Origin: Avisuccinivibrio sp964424565
GTDB taxonomy: Bacteria; Pseudomonadota; Gammaproteobacteria; Enterobacterales; Succinivibrionaceae
Assembly: GCA_964424565.1 (NCBI GenBank)
Contig: CAYRIZ010000046.1
Location: 1-17,152, forward strand
Length of the DNA stretch: 17,152 nucleotides
Direction: 5' to 3'
Positions 5,919 to 13,615 of the stretch are shown here, piece by piece. The position numbers and the translations under genes were made by a program. The notes below the pieces were generated by a model, which saw only the letters and a program-made list of their open reading frames with translations, was not told the DNA's origin and did not search any database. Positions within the stretch are counted from its first letter, which is position 1, and each line of letters starts with the position of its first letter.

Positions 5919-7397
5919 ATGGACTTTGACAGGTTTAAATCATTCTTCGACAAAGAAAATAAGGACAGCAGCAGCCCTGAGGCGGCAGCCGCAGCTGAGC
6001 AGGCACAACCGCAGCAGACCGTAAGTGCGGTATCCATGCATGCCGACATCTTCAAAAACGTGAGCCTGCAGCCCTCTGCTGTCATTCCCCCTGCTGCAGC
6101 CGCAGATCAGTCCTTAGCCCCTTTTGCCATTCCGGAAAATCTGCTGGCCCAGCCGCAGGAGCAGAGCAGATCTGCTCCCGCCCCTGAGCAGAGCCGCCCT
6201 GAGCAATCCCTGGAAAATCCGCCGCAGCCGACCCCTACTGTGCCGCCAGCCCCACAGCAGACTTCCGGCGCCAATTCTCCTGCAGGAGCGGATCTGCCCA
6301 ATATTGACCCTGACGGCTTGAATCAGGCCGCGGCCATTCCTGCTGCCACTCCGGCGGCAGAAGGAGTATTGAGGACACAGCCGCAGAATTCCATACCGCA
6401 GAGCGCACCCGCCGGCAGTCTGGCCCCGGAAGTCCCGGTAGATCAGCCCTTACCGCAGGAGCAACAAATCCAGGCTGCACAGTACAGACCCTTTGAGATC
6501 AATTACGAAAGCCGCAGCCCCAATTATGATGAGCTGGCCCTGGAGCGGCAGAGCCATGAGGATGCCGATAAGATCTCCAGCATCAATGATAAGGAAGTAC
6601 TGCCGGCCGGACTGACCGTCACTCTCTATCTGCGCCAGCTGGTAGCCGCCTTGTTCTCGCACACCACCCTGTCCGTGCTGATGCCGGGATCTGCCATGCG
6701 TTTTGGTCCCTGCTACCCCAGCTCCATGGCCCTTCCCTATCTGCTCACCGGCATTATTGCCGGTCTGATCTCAGCTTCCATCTGCGGCTATGCCGATGTC
6801 AAACAGCTGACCGGCGGGCTGTTCCTGACTGTTTATGTGCTGCTTACCGGATTGACGGCCTTCAGGGGAATGGCCGAACTCATCTGCCATGTCTCCAGAA
6901 GATATACGGACAGCACGGTCACAGCCGTCACCGTGCTGCTCTGCGGCACCCTCATCATCTTTACCGTATGTGCCATTTACAGCGGCAGCGGGCCTTTGGA
7001 GGGAGCCATAATCATAGCCCTGGCCTCCATGATCTCAGCCTGTGCCGCCTCGACGCTGTGCTTTGACATCAGGCAGGATCCTGTGGATTCCTTTGGCACC
7101 ATGAGTATCAAGGGCCTCATCTGCTGCATTGTCCTGGTCACGGCGGTCAGCTTTGTTACCCTCAGCGTGGCAGCGGCCTGCTCGGTGGTAGGCTTATGCC
7201 TGCTGCTGCGGCTGGTGCTGGGGCAGTATTTCATCAGGCACAATATTCTGGCCTCCAGACCCATGATCTGTGCCGTGCAGCTGCTGCTGCTCATTGCCCT
7301 GCTGTTTGATCTGATGCTCCTGGGCATAGGTCACAACCTGCTCAGCAATATGCTCTATGAGCAGCTCTCCGCCAGTCATATGATTTCCATGCTGTAA
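5919..7397 (+). CDS. Multi-pass membrane protein with disordered Pro/Gln/Ala-rich N-terminus; possible degenerate CobS-like fold
   Basis: I do not recognise this gene with certainty. The ATG at 5919 is preceded by GGGGAGGAG at ideal spacing, giving 492 residues. Residues 1-16 are a charged, Phe-containing segment (MDFDRFKSFFDKENKD). Residues 17-190 are low-complexity, dominated by Pro, Gln, Ala and Ser, with no secondary-structure pattern. Residues 190-230 are polar and acidic. Residues 233-470 hold about seven hydrophobic segments. By eye this domain lines up with cobalamin synthase (CobS): a LPYLLTGIIAG segment where CobS has FPLIGLLLG, then about 37 residues to VLLTG, where CobS has MTGG followed by HLDGLADTCDG. 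Here that catalytic motif reads LTAFRGMAEL, losing its acidic residues. A later VLGQ and a final hydrophobic run also align, but the GGxTGD motif is missing. If homologous, it is a non-catalytic relative. No cobalamin gene is nearby. It has its own promoter and converges on nth. Confidence 0.8.
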   Translation: MDFDRFKSFFDKENKDSSSPEAAAAAEQAQPQQTVSAVSMHADIFKNVSLQPSAVIPPAAAADQSLAPFAIPENLLAQPQEQSRSAPAPEQSRPEQSLENPPQPTPTVPPAPQQTSGANSPAGADLPNIDPDGLNQAAAIPAATPAAEGVLRTQPQNSIPQSAPAGSLAPEVPVDQPLPQEQQIQAAQYRPFEINYESRSPNYDELALERQSHEDADKISSINDKEVLPAGLTVTLYLRQLVAALFSHTTLSVLMPGSAMRFGPCYPSSMALPYLLTGIIAGLISASICGYADVKQLTGGLFLTVYVLLTGLTAFRGMAELICHVSRRYTDSTVTAVTVLLCGTLIIFTVCAIYSGSGPLEGAIIIALASMISACAASTLCFDIRQDPVDSFGTMSIKGLICCIVLVTAVSFVTLSVAAACSVVGLCLLLRLVLGQYFIRHNILASRPMICAVQLLLLIALLFDLMLLGIGHNLLSNMLYEQLSASHMISML

Positions 7398-7415
7398 CAG
7401 CCCCAATGCCCCGGT

Positions 7416-8144
7416 CTACAGCGCGGTCTGCTGCGGCTGCAGCTGTCCGCGGGCATTGAAATCCAGCCTTCTTTTGCACAGGCTGCTCAGGCTGCAGTGC
7501 CCGCAGTCGGGGCTTCTGGCTTTGCAGACATAACGGCCGTGCAGCAGCAGATAGTGATGGGCCTCATGTAAATACTGCGGCGGGATGAGCGGCACAATCA
7601 AATCCTCCACTTCCCTGGCGTCCCGGCCCAGACATAAGCCGGTGCGGCTGGCCAGCCGGAAGATATGCGTATCCACCGCCACTGTATCCTGCCCAAAGGC
7701 TACATTGAGCACCACCTTGGCGGTTTTGGATCCCACCCCGGGCAGTTTGATCAGATCATCAAAATTATCCGGCACCACACTGTCAAAATCCTGCCACAGC
7801 ATCAGGCTCAGCCGGGCCAGATTGCGCGATTTGACCCGCCACAGTCCTATGGTTTTGATAAAGGGAGCTATGCCTTCCTCACCCAGTTCAGCCATGGCCT
7901 GCGGCGTAGGGGCCCGGGCAAACAGCGCCGGAGTGACCTTATTGACCGAGACGTCGGTGGCCTGGGCGGAAAGCACCACCGCACACAGTAGCTCAAAAGG
8001 ATTGCGGAAATTAAGCTCGCTTTTGGGCGAGGGATAGTCCCGGGCCAGGCGGGCAAAAAGCTCGGAGCGCTCGCTTGAGGTCAGCAGCGTAATACGGCGG
8101 CTGCGGGTATTAAACCGGCCGGTGACTGGTGCGTGTGCATGCAT
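7416..8144 (-). CDS. nth: Endonuclease III (DNA glycosylase/AP lyase)
   Basis: Nth removes oxidised pyrimidines and nicks abasic sites in base-excision repair. The 242-residue protein has ELNFRNPFELLCAVVLSAQATDVSVNK (41-69), helix-hairpin-helix LPGVGSKTAKVVLN with catalytic Lys140, VDTHIFR with catalytic Asp158, and a 4Fe-4S loop C207-x6-C214-x2-C217-x5-C223, exactly the family spacing. The ATG at 8144 follows a strong AAGGAGG; the 11-base gap is slightly long. An upstream in-frame start at 8360 would add a Cys/Arg-rich extension not found in the family, so I rejected it. The chosen start leaves about 20 more N-terminal residues than E. coli Nth, plus a Gln-rich tail. In E. coli nth is the last gene of the rsx operon; here it is upstream and divergent from rsxA. 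Confidence 0.96.
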   Translation of the reverse strand: MHAHAPVTGRFNTRSRRITLLTSSERSELFARLARDYPSPKSELNFRNPFELLCAVVLSAQATDVSVNKVTPALFARAPTPQAMAELGEEGIAPFIKTIGLWRVKSRNLARLSLMLWQDFDSVVPDNFDDLIKLPGVGSKTAKVVLNVAFGQDTVAVDTHIFRLASRTGLCLGRDAREVEDLIVPLIPPQYLHEAHHYLLLHGRYVCKARSPDCGHCSLSSLCKRRLDFNARGQLQPQQTAL

Positions 8145-8297
8145 AATTGATAATCCCTCCTTATTGTAATGTTTGATCCACAGGTGACTGCGCAGACGGG
8201 ATGAAGGCCAGACCCTGCCTTCACGGCGCAGACTGCAGGTACCGGAACAGTTCAGCCGCGGCCGGCTGCATTCATGTACACGGCAGGTCATGATCTT

Positions 8298-8312
8298 CAT
8301 TGTAGAACAATG
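8298..8312. promoter_or_regulatory. Candidate operator palindrome
   Basis: CATTGTAGAACAATG is a perfect 6-bp inverted repeat around a 3-base centre, located between the divergent nth and rsxA genes. Its size fits a dimeric regulator site, but I cannot match it to a named regulator. Confidence 0.25.
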
Positions 8313-8448
8313 TGCAGTCCGGCGGCCGCCTGCATGGCATGATGGTGCATTTTTTACCATGAAAATGCCTGCAGTGCTGCAATTGTGCCGGCTGTCCCGG
8401 GCAAAGCAGGGCGGTCACAGGGGGCGGCAGGGCTGCAGCCGGGGCAGG

Positions 8449-8457
8449 TGATATATT
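8449..8457 (+). promoter_or_regulatory. Candidate extended -10 promoter for the rsx operon
   Basis: TGATATATT fits the TGn-TATAAT extended -10 with one mismatch. The upstream 35 bases are GC-rich with no -35 box. The predicted start near 8464 would leave a leader of about 130 bases. A second -10-like TATTAT lies at 8487-8492. Confidence 0.35.
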
Positions 8458-8592
8458 TTTATCAGCAGATCTGAGCCTCTTTGCTGTATTATGGTGCCAA
8501 TTTTGCGTAATGCGCCCGGAGAACCCCGGACGGTCTGCTTTTCCCCGGGAATTGGGCTGCCCGGATTCCTCCTCAAATTGGAATTTTTTAAA

Positions 8593-9180
8593 GTGTTGGA
8601 AGGCTTACTCTTATTTTTCAGCGCCGCTGTGGTGAACAACTTTGTGCTGGTGCGCTTTCTGGGCATTTGTCCCTTTTTAGGCGTATCCAATCATCTCTCG
8701 GCGGCCATGGGCATGGGCGGGGCCACCACCTCGGTGCTGATCTTAACCTCGCTGTGCTGTGCGGCGGTCAATGATTACATTCTTGAGCCCTTTGGTTTTT
8801 CCTCGCTGAGCCTCATAGTAGACATAGTGATCATTGCGGCTGTGGTGCAGATCACCGAAATCATCATCCGCCGGATCTCCTTCGATCTCTACAATGCCCT
8901 GGGCATATACCTGCCGCTTATTACCACCAACTGCATAGTGCTCGGCCTGGTACTGCTCAATCAGTCCCTGGAGCACACCCTGCTGCAGAGCACCATCTTT
9001 GCCGCCGGTGCCGGAGCCGGCTTTACGCTGGTGCTGGCCCTGTTTGCCGCCATGCGCGAGCGTCTGGCCATAGCTGATGTGCCTGCTCCCTTCCAGGGAT
9101 CGGCCATAGCCCTCATCACTGCCGGCATCATGAGCATGGCCTTTATGGGATTTGCCGGCTTTGCAGGAAGTGCCGTATGA
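8593..9180 (+). CDS. rsxA: Rsx/Rnf electron transport complex subunit A
   Basis: RsxA (RnfA) is an integral membrane subunit of the Rnf-type ferredoxin:NAD+ oxidoreductase family. It pairs with RsxE, and in structurally studied Rnf complexes the two together hold an iron-sulfur cluster in the membrane. The sequence has about six membrane segments and hallmark motifs: VVNNFVLVRFLGICPFLG near the N-terminus, GIYLPLITTNCIVLG, FAAMRERLAIADVPAPFQG and ALITAGIMSMAFMGF. A GTG start at 8593 places 14 residues before NNFVLV, exactly as in E. coli RsxA, giving 195 residues (E. coli 193). No good Shine-Dalgarno precedes it; TTG at 8596 is an alternative and the ATG at 8491 would add an atypical extension. 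Its TGA overlaps the rsxB ATG by four bases (ATGA). Confidence 0.94.
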   Translation: MLEGLLLFFSAAVVNNFVLVRFLGICPFLGVSNHLSAAMGMGGATTSVLILTSLCCAAVNDYILEPFGFSSLSLIVDIVIIAAVVQITEIIIRRISFDLYNALGIYLPLITTNCIVLGLVLLNQSLEHTLLQSTIFAAGAGAGFTLVLALFAAMRERLAIADVPAPFQGSAIALITAGIMSMAFMGFAGFAGSAV

Positions 9181-9737
9181 GTGCCCATGATATTTACTTT
9201 CTGACTGCCCTGGCCGTCAGTCTGTTTCTGCTGGGTCTGCTGCTGTCCTTTCTGGCCCGTTCGTCCCTGAACGAACAGAGCCTGGAGCAGAAGCTGGAAA
9301 AGGCCCTGCCGGGAGTGCAGTGTGCGCAGTGCGGCTACCCCGGCTGCAGCGTCTATGCCCGGGCCATGGCCTCAGGTGAGGCTCCCTGCAACAAGTGCAC
9401 CCCCGGCGGTCCCGACACCGTCAGGCTGCTGGCCGACATTCTGGGCACTCCCGTGCCCATGAATGAAGGGGATGACCTGCTGTTTGCGCCGCGGCGCACT
9501 GCCTTTATTCATCAGAAAATGTGCACCGGCTGCCACCGCTGTACCCGCCACTGCCCGGTAGATGCCATAGCAGGACAGGTCAAGCAGCCGCATCAGGTGC
9601 TCAGTGAAGAATGCATTGCCTGCGGTGACTGCCTCAAGCAGTGCCCGGAGGAGTGCATAGAAATGATCAGCATGGATTTAACCGTCAAGAACTTCAACTG
9701 GAATATACATTCCGTTAAGGTGGAAGGAGACAGATAA
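9177..9737 (+). CDS. rsxB: Rsx/Rnf electron transport complex subunit B (iron-sulfur protein)
   Basis: RsxB (RnfB) is the membrane-anchored ferredoxin-like subunit that passes electrons between the soluble partner and the complex. The 186-residue product has an N-terminal membrane anchor (about 6-27). A 4Fe-4S omega domain follows, with C49-x2-C52-x4-C57 in VQCAQCGYPGC and C74 in CNKCTPGG (C71 is an extra Cys). Two ferredoxin motifs complete it: CTGCHRCTRHCP (C116, C119, C122, C126) and CIACGDCLKQCP (C146, C149, C152, C156). All cluster ligands are present and length is close to the E. coli protein. The ATG overlaps the rsxA stop and the TAA overlaps the rsxC ATG (TAATG), indicating tight translational coupling. 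Confidence 0.96.
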   Translation: MSAHDIYFLTALAVSLFLLGLLLSFLARSSLNEQSLEQKLEKALPGVQCAQCGYPGCSVYARAMASGEAPCNKCTPGGPDTVRLLADILGTPVPMNEGDDLLFAPRRTAFIHQKMCTGCHRCTRHCPVDAIAGQVKQPHQVLSEECIACGDCLKQCPEECIEMISMDLTVKNFNWNIHSVKVEGDR

Positions 9738-11863
9738 TGCCCTCTTCTCAGATTGCCAAAATCCTGCGGGGCAAAATCTGGCGCTGTTTCGGCGGCATCA
9801 GGCCGCAGGAGCTGAAAAACACCTCCCATTGCCCTATAGAGGAGCTGCCTCTGCCCTCCCTCATCACTCTGCCGCTGGACCGCCATCTGGGAGAAGGCGG
9901 TGAAATACTGGTGCAGATAGGAGACTATGTCCGTGCCGGCCAGCCTCTGACTCGCCCCGGCGGCAGACGCAATGTGCCTCTGCATGCCTCCACCTCCGGC
10001 ACGGTGGTGAGCATAGACAGACAGGTCCTGCCCCATCCCTCCGGCTTCAGCGGCCGCTGCATTTCCATCAAACCAGACGGCCTTGATGCTGCAGTGGATC
10101 CCGAGCCCATAGCGGACTGGCGGCGCCGGACTCCGCAGGAACTGCTCAGCCGCATCCGGCAGTTCGGCATAGAGGGTCTGGGCGGTGCGCAGTTCCAGAC
10201 TGCAGCCAAGTTGAGTTCAGCCATAGAGGGCAGCCGCACCTGCCATATCTTTATTGTCAACGGTGCCGAATGCGAGCCGGTGGCCACCTGTGATGACCGC
10301 CTGATGCAGGAGCGTGCCGCCGACATAGTGCAGGGCATTGAGATAGTCAGACATATTCTGCAGCCGCAGCTGGTAATAGTGGCCATAGAGGACAACAAAC
10401 CAGAGGCGATCCGCGCCATGCGGGAAGCCGCCGGCGACCGGGCGCTGATCCGGGTGATCCCTACCCGCTATCCCTCAGGGGCGGCCCGCAATCTCATCAA
10501 GATAGTCACCGGCATAGAGATCCCCTATCAGGCCCATACCTCAGACTGCGGCATAGTAGTGGACAATGTAGAGACTGTTTTTGCCTTAAAGCAGGCCGTG
10601 ATTGACGGCATTCCGCTCATCAGGCGCGTGGTGACCGTGGCCGGGGAAAACCTGCAGCGGCAGGGCAATGCCGTGGTGAGGATGGGTACTTCCGTACGCT
10701 TTGTCCTCAATCACTTCCATTTGCAGCCCGAGCACAGACAGCGCGTCATTCTCGGCGGCCCGCTGATGGGCTTTACCCTGCCCTCAGTAGATGTGCCGGT
10801 AACCAAGAGTGCCACCTGTATTTTTGCCCCTTCCTCCCGGGAAGTGCCCCCGGAGGAGGAGCCGGTAAACTGCATCCGCTGCGGCCGCTGTGCCCGCGCC
10901 TGCCCCAGCCGGCTGGTGCCCTATCAGATGTATGCCTACTCCCGGGCTGGAGATCATGAGCGTGCCGCCAAATGCGGCATCTCAGACTGCACCGAATGCG
11001 GCTGCTGTGCTTTTGTCTGCCCCAGCCGCATCAGACTGACCACACAGTTCCGCCGCGAAAAAGCCATACAGTACCTGCTGCGGGAAAACGAAAGACGCAA
11101 TGAGCGCGCCCGCGAGCGCATGGCTGCCCGTCAGGAGCGCCTGGCCCGGGAAGAAGCAGTACGGGCTGAAAAGAAAAAGGCGGCTTTGGCCCGCATTAAG
11201 GCCCAGCAGGCAGCCGCCGCAGCAGGCAGTGGCGGCGCAGCCGCCGCTTCGGCTCCAGCTCAGGCTCCGGCTGCAGATGAAGCTCTGGCCAGACGCCGGG
11301 CCGCCGCCATTGAAGCTGCTCGTCTGCGGGCTGCCCAAAAGCGCAAGGCCGCAGAAGGAACCACTGCCACGCCGGCTGCCGGAGCATCCCAAGCTTCTAC
11401 CCAGTCTCCTGCTGCAGATGAAGCTTTGGCCAAACGCCGCGCCGCCGCCATTGAAGCCGCCCGCCTGCGGGCTGCCCAGAAGCGCAAGGCCGCAGAAGGG
11501 ACCACTGCCGCACCGGCCACCGCAACAGCCCAGGCTCCTGCCCAAAATAGCCAGGCTGCAGGGATAGCAGTCATCGCCGGTTCGGGGATTGCTGCAGCCG
11601 GAGCCGCAGCTGTTGGCCGGCCTCTGCCGCAGATGCTGCGGCGCGGCAGTGAACCCAAAAAGGCCGGCCTGATGCAGTCCGGCTGGAATGAACCTGAACC
11701 TGCCGCTCCTGACGGCAGGCAGGCGGAAAATACAGCCGACAGAGCCGACAGTGAAATCACGGCCAGGGACTGGCCTTATCGCAGCAGCTCTGCCCATCCT
11801 GACGGGGCTGCCGGGGAAAGCCGGCTGCCGCCGGGGTTGTCCAGAAGCAGGAAGAAAGATTAA
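9737..11863 (+). CDS. rsxC: Rsx/Rnf electron transport complex subunit C
   Basis: RsxC (RnfC) is the peripheral NADH/flavin and iron-sulfur subunit. Of 708 residues, the first 435 or so are the conserved core: LPLPSLITLPLDRHLG, a lipoyl-like segment (about 50-105), a flavin/NADH-binding region with GIEGLGGAQFQTAAKL and NGAECEPVATCDDRLMQE, a SLBB-like part, then two 4Fe-4S motifs, CIRCGRCARACPSR (C379, C382, C385, C389) and CTECGCCAFVCPSR (C418, C421, C424, C428). After residue 440 a charged helix rich in Arg, Glu, Ala and Lys leads into an Ala/Lys/Arg tail with two nearly identical copies of ADEALA(R/K)RRAAAIEAARLR-type sequence (about 513-548 and 560-595), and finally a Pro/Gly/Arg-rich end. 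Repetitive Ala-rich tails are known in RsxC of enterobacteria and vary widely. It overlaps rsxB and rsxD by one base each. Confidence 0.95.
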   Translation: MPSSQIAKILRGKIWRCFGGIRPQELKNTSHCPIEELPLPSLITLPLDRHLGEGGEILVQIGDYVRAGQPLTRPGGRRNVPLHASTSGTVVSIDRQVLPHPSGFSGRCISIKPDGLDAAVDPEPIADWRRRTPQELLSRIRQFGIEGLGGAQFQTAAKLSSAIEGSRTCHIFIVNGAECEPVATCDDRLMQERAADIVQGIEIVRHILQPQLVIVAIEDNKPEAIRAMREAAGDRALIRVIPTRYPSGAARNLIKIVTGIEIPYQAHTSDCGIVVDNVETVFALKQAVIDGIPLIRRVVTVAGENLQRQGNAVVRMGTSVRFVLNHFHLQPEHRQRVILGGPLMGFTLPSVDVPVTKSATCIFAPSSREVPPEEEPVNCIRCGRCARACPSRLVPYQMYAYSRAGDHERAAKCGISDCTECGCCAFVCPSRIRLTTQFRREKAIQYLLRENERRNERARERMAARQERLAREEAVRAEKKKAALARIKAQQAAAAAGSGGAAAASAPAQAPAADEALARRRAAAIEAARLRAAQKRKAAEGTTATPAAGASQASTQSPAADEALAKRRAAAIEAARLRAAQKRKAAEGTTAAPATATAQAPAQNSQAAGIAVIAGSGIAAAGAAAVGRPLPQMLRRGSEPKKAGLMQSGWNEPEPAAPDGRQAENTADRADSEITARDWPYRSSSAHPDGAAGESRLPPGLSRSRKKD
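11270..11515 (+). repeat. Tandem direct repeat within the rsxC tail
   Basis: Two copies of about 105 bases (11270-11374 and 11411-11515), offset by 141 bases (47 codons), are nearly identical, both starting GCTGCAGATGAAGCT and ending at GGCCGCAGAAGG plus a short ACCACTGCC segment. Most differences are third-codon changes. The unit encodes a positively charged Ala-rich helix. The offset is a multiple of three, so copy-number change would keep the frame. Confidence 0.85.
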
Positions 11864-12975
11864 TGCAAATTACAGTTCAAAGTTCCAGGCGGCAGAATTT
11901 GGGCCTGGAGTCCGCCCCGCATCTGCATGCCAGACTAACTACACAGCGCATCATGCTCCTGGTGCTGATTGCGCTGCTGCCGGCCCTGGCGGTGATGGTT
12001 TATTTCTACGGCTTTGCCGTGATCTGGCAGCTGCTGATCACCACGCTGACCGGACTTATATGTGAAGTGCTGTGCGCTTTTCTGCGCGGCCGCAGCCTGC
12101 TGCGGGCAGCACGGGATCTGTCCTATGTGGTCACCGCCGCCCTGCTGGCCCTCACCCTGCCCTCATTGATGCCCTGGCATCTGACTGCCGCGGCTATGGC
12201 CTTTGCCATACTGATAGTCAAGCATGCCTTTGGGGGATTGGGCATGAATATATTCAATCCGGCCATGGCGGGTTTTATCTTTCTGGTCATTTCCGCTCCC
12301 GGATCGTTTTTTACCACCTATATCTCCCCGGCCCCGGCGGCAGTGGCAACTGCCACGGCAGCACGTACCTTTGAGGTGATCTTCTCCGGCGGCCCGGCCG
12401 AGCAGCAGGCGCTGGCAGAGGAAATCAAAGCCTTAAATGAAGATAATGCCGACGCGCTGAGCGGCGCCACTTTCCTGGAGAGCATCAAAACAGCCCGCAA
12501 GGCCGGAACAGTCAGTACCATTGTGGATCCTGACTTCAGCTCCGGCTCCTTTAAGGCTTATATATGCATGGCAGCCGCCTGTGCCCTGGGCGGAGTGCTG
12601 CTCGTAGCCTGCCGGGTGATTCTCTATCAAATGCCGCTGGCCTTTCTGCTGACCATAGCCGCCGGCGGCGGACTGTGGCATTACCTTGATCCCAATGCCT
12701 CCATCAGTGCGCTGCAGCATTTGTTTTTCGGCGGCACCATGCTGGCGGCTTTCTTCATCATCACCGATCCGGTGACCAATGCCGGCACTTCCCGGGGGCG
12801 GGTGGTCTTTTCCATAGTCTGCGCCCTGCTGATCCTGCTCATCCGCGTGGAAGGATCCTATTCCGATTCCGTGGCCTTTGCCGTACTGCTGGCCAATGCC
12901 GCCGCCCCGCTGATCGATGTGCTGACCCGCCGCCGGCCTTTTGGCATAGGCTATAAAGAAGGAGGACTGCACTGA
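11863..12975 (+). CDS. rsxD: Rsx/Rnf electron transport complex subunit D
   Basis: RsxD (RnfD) is a large membrane subunit carrying covalently bound FMN. The 370-residue sequence has about nine to ten membrane segments and family motifs: SAPHLHARLTTQRIMLLVLIA at the start, HAFGGLGMNIFNPAMAGF (related NqrB/RnfD proteins share NxFNPA), and FFIITDPVTNAGTSRGRVVF. The flavinylation motif SGATFLESI places the attachment threonine at Thr203 (SGAT; E. coli Thr187). A polar loop of about 55 residues (154-210) precedes it. Slightly longer than E. coli RsxD (352). It starts one base inside the rsxC stop and its TGA overlaps the rsxG ATG (TGATG). Confidence 0.95.
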   Translation: MQITVQSSRRQNLGLESAPHLHARLTTQRIMLLVLIALLPALAVMVYFYGFAVIWQLLITTLTGLICEVLCAFLRGRSLLRAARDLSYVVTAALLALTLPSLMPWHLTAAAMAFAILIVKHAFGGLGMNIFNPAMAGFIFLVISAPGSFFTTYISPAPAAVATATAARTFEVIFSGGPAEQQALAEEIKALNEDNADALSGATFLESIKTARKAGTVSTIVDPDFSSGSFKAYICMAAACALGGVLLVACRVILYQMPLAFLLTIAAGGGLWHYLDPNASISALQHLFFGGTMLAAFFIITDPVTNAGTSRGRVVFSIVCALLILLIRVEGSYSDSVAFAVLLANAAAPLIDVLTRRRPFGIGYKEGGLH

Positions 12976-13604
12976 TGTCACTGCTGACTGAGCGCCTTAA
13001 TCTGCGGGCTTTGCTGGCCGGCCTTTTTCTGGCCGTCATAGGCGGATTGTGTTTTGCCCTCATCATAGCCGCCCGCAACAGCACAGCCGAGGCCATAGCC
13101 GCCAACCGCGCCGCCTCCGAGCGGGCCATGGTGCAGACCCTGCTGCCGGCCACCGAGTTTGGAGAAGATCTGCAGCTGCAGTGCCGCCTCATTTCCGATC
13201 CGCGCATAGGACAGAACATGAAGCTCTATACTGCCTATCAGGGCAGTGAGATTAAGGGATATATCCTGCAGTACTCCACCTCCCGCGGCTACTCCAATCC
13301 GCTCATCATGATCTCAGGCTTTAAGGCCGACAAGAGCATCTACCGGGCCGACATACAGTTCAGCCGTGAAACCCCGGGACTGGGTGACAAACCAGACCGC
13401 CACCACGGCAACTTCCTGGATGCCCTAAGCGGCAAAACCCTGGACAATGTGTCCTGGGATGTCAAAAAATTCGGCGGTGATTTTGATTACATCACCGGAG
13501 CCACCGTCACCTCCCGCGCCCTTATACTGGCCAGCCGCGATGCCCTGGCTGTACTGAGTGAAGCCGATATAGCAGCTCTGCCCGAGTGCGCGATCAAGAA
13601 ATAA
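12975..13604 (+). CDS. rsxG: Rsx/Rnf electron transport complex subunit G (covalent flavoprotein)
   Basis: RsxG (RnfG) is a periplasm-facing subunit with covalent FMN, anchored by one N-terminal helix (about 12-34). The 209-residue protein contains the FMN-binding domain with GYILQYSTSRGYSNPLIMISGF, the ETPGLGDK motif and the attachment site DYITGATVTSRA; by family rule the flavin is on the last Thr of TGATVT, Thr179. It ends CAIKK. Length matches E. coli (206). The gap to rsxE is 11 bases, the only non-overlapping junction of the operon. Confidence 0.95.
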   Translation: MSLLTERLNLRALLAGLFLAVIGGLCFALIIAARNSTAEAIAANRAASERAMVQTLLPATEFGEDLQLQCRLISDPRIGQNMKLYTAYQGSEIKGYILQYSTSRGYSNPLIMISGFKADKSIYRADIQFSRETPGLGDKPDRHHGNFLDALSGKTLDNVSWDVKKFGGDFDYITGATVTSRALILASRDALAVLSEADIAALPECAIKK

Positions 13605-13615
13605 AGGAAAATCTC

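Larger units (their letters stand above)
8145..8592. other. Divergent nth-rsxA intergenic region
   Basis: This 448-base gap contains no convincing gene. It holds the nth ribosome site, a CATTGT-aga-ACAATG inverted repeat (8298-8312), a GCAGACTG octamer (8228-8235), a candidate extended -10 for rsx (8449-8457) and an imperfect hairpin just before rsxA (8548-8569, GGAATTGGG/CCC-GG-ATTCC). No full FNR-type TTGAT-N4-ATCAA site was found. Confidence 0.55.

Noticed and set aside
8491..8592. Upstream ATG start for rsxA
   Set aside because: The added residues (MVPILRNAPGEP...) are not membrane-protein-like and lack counterparts in RsxA; GTG 8593 aligns exactly with the E. coli start.
10982..11797. 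271-codon minus-strand open frame opposite the rsxC tail
   Set aside because: Cys/Gly/Ser-rich repetitive translation is the reverse complement of the Ala/Arg repeats in rsxC; no ribosome site.
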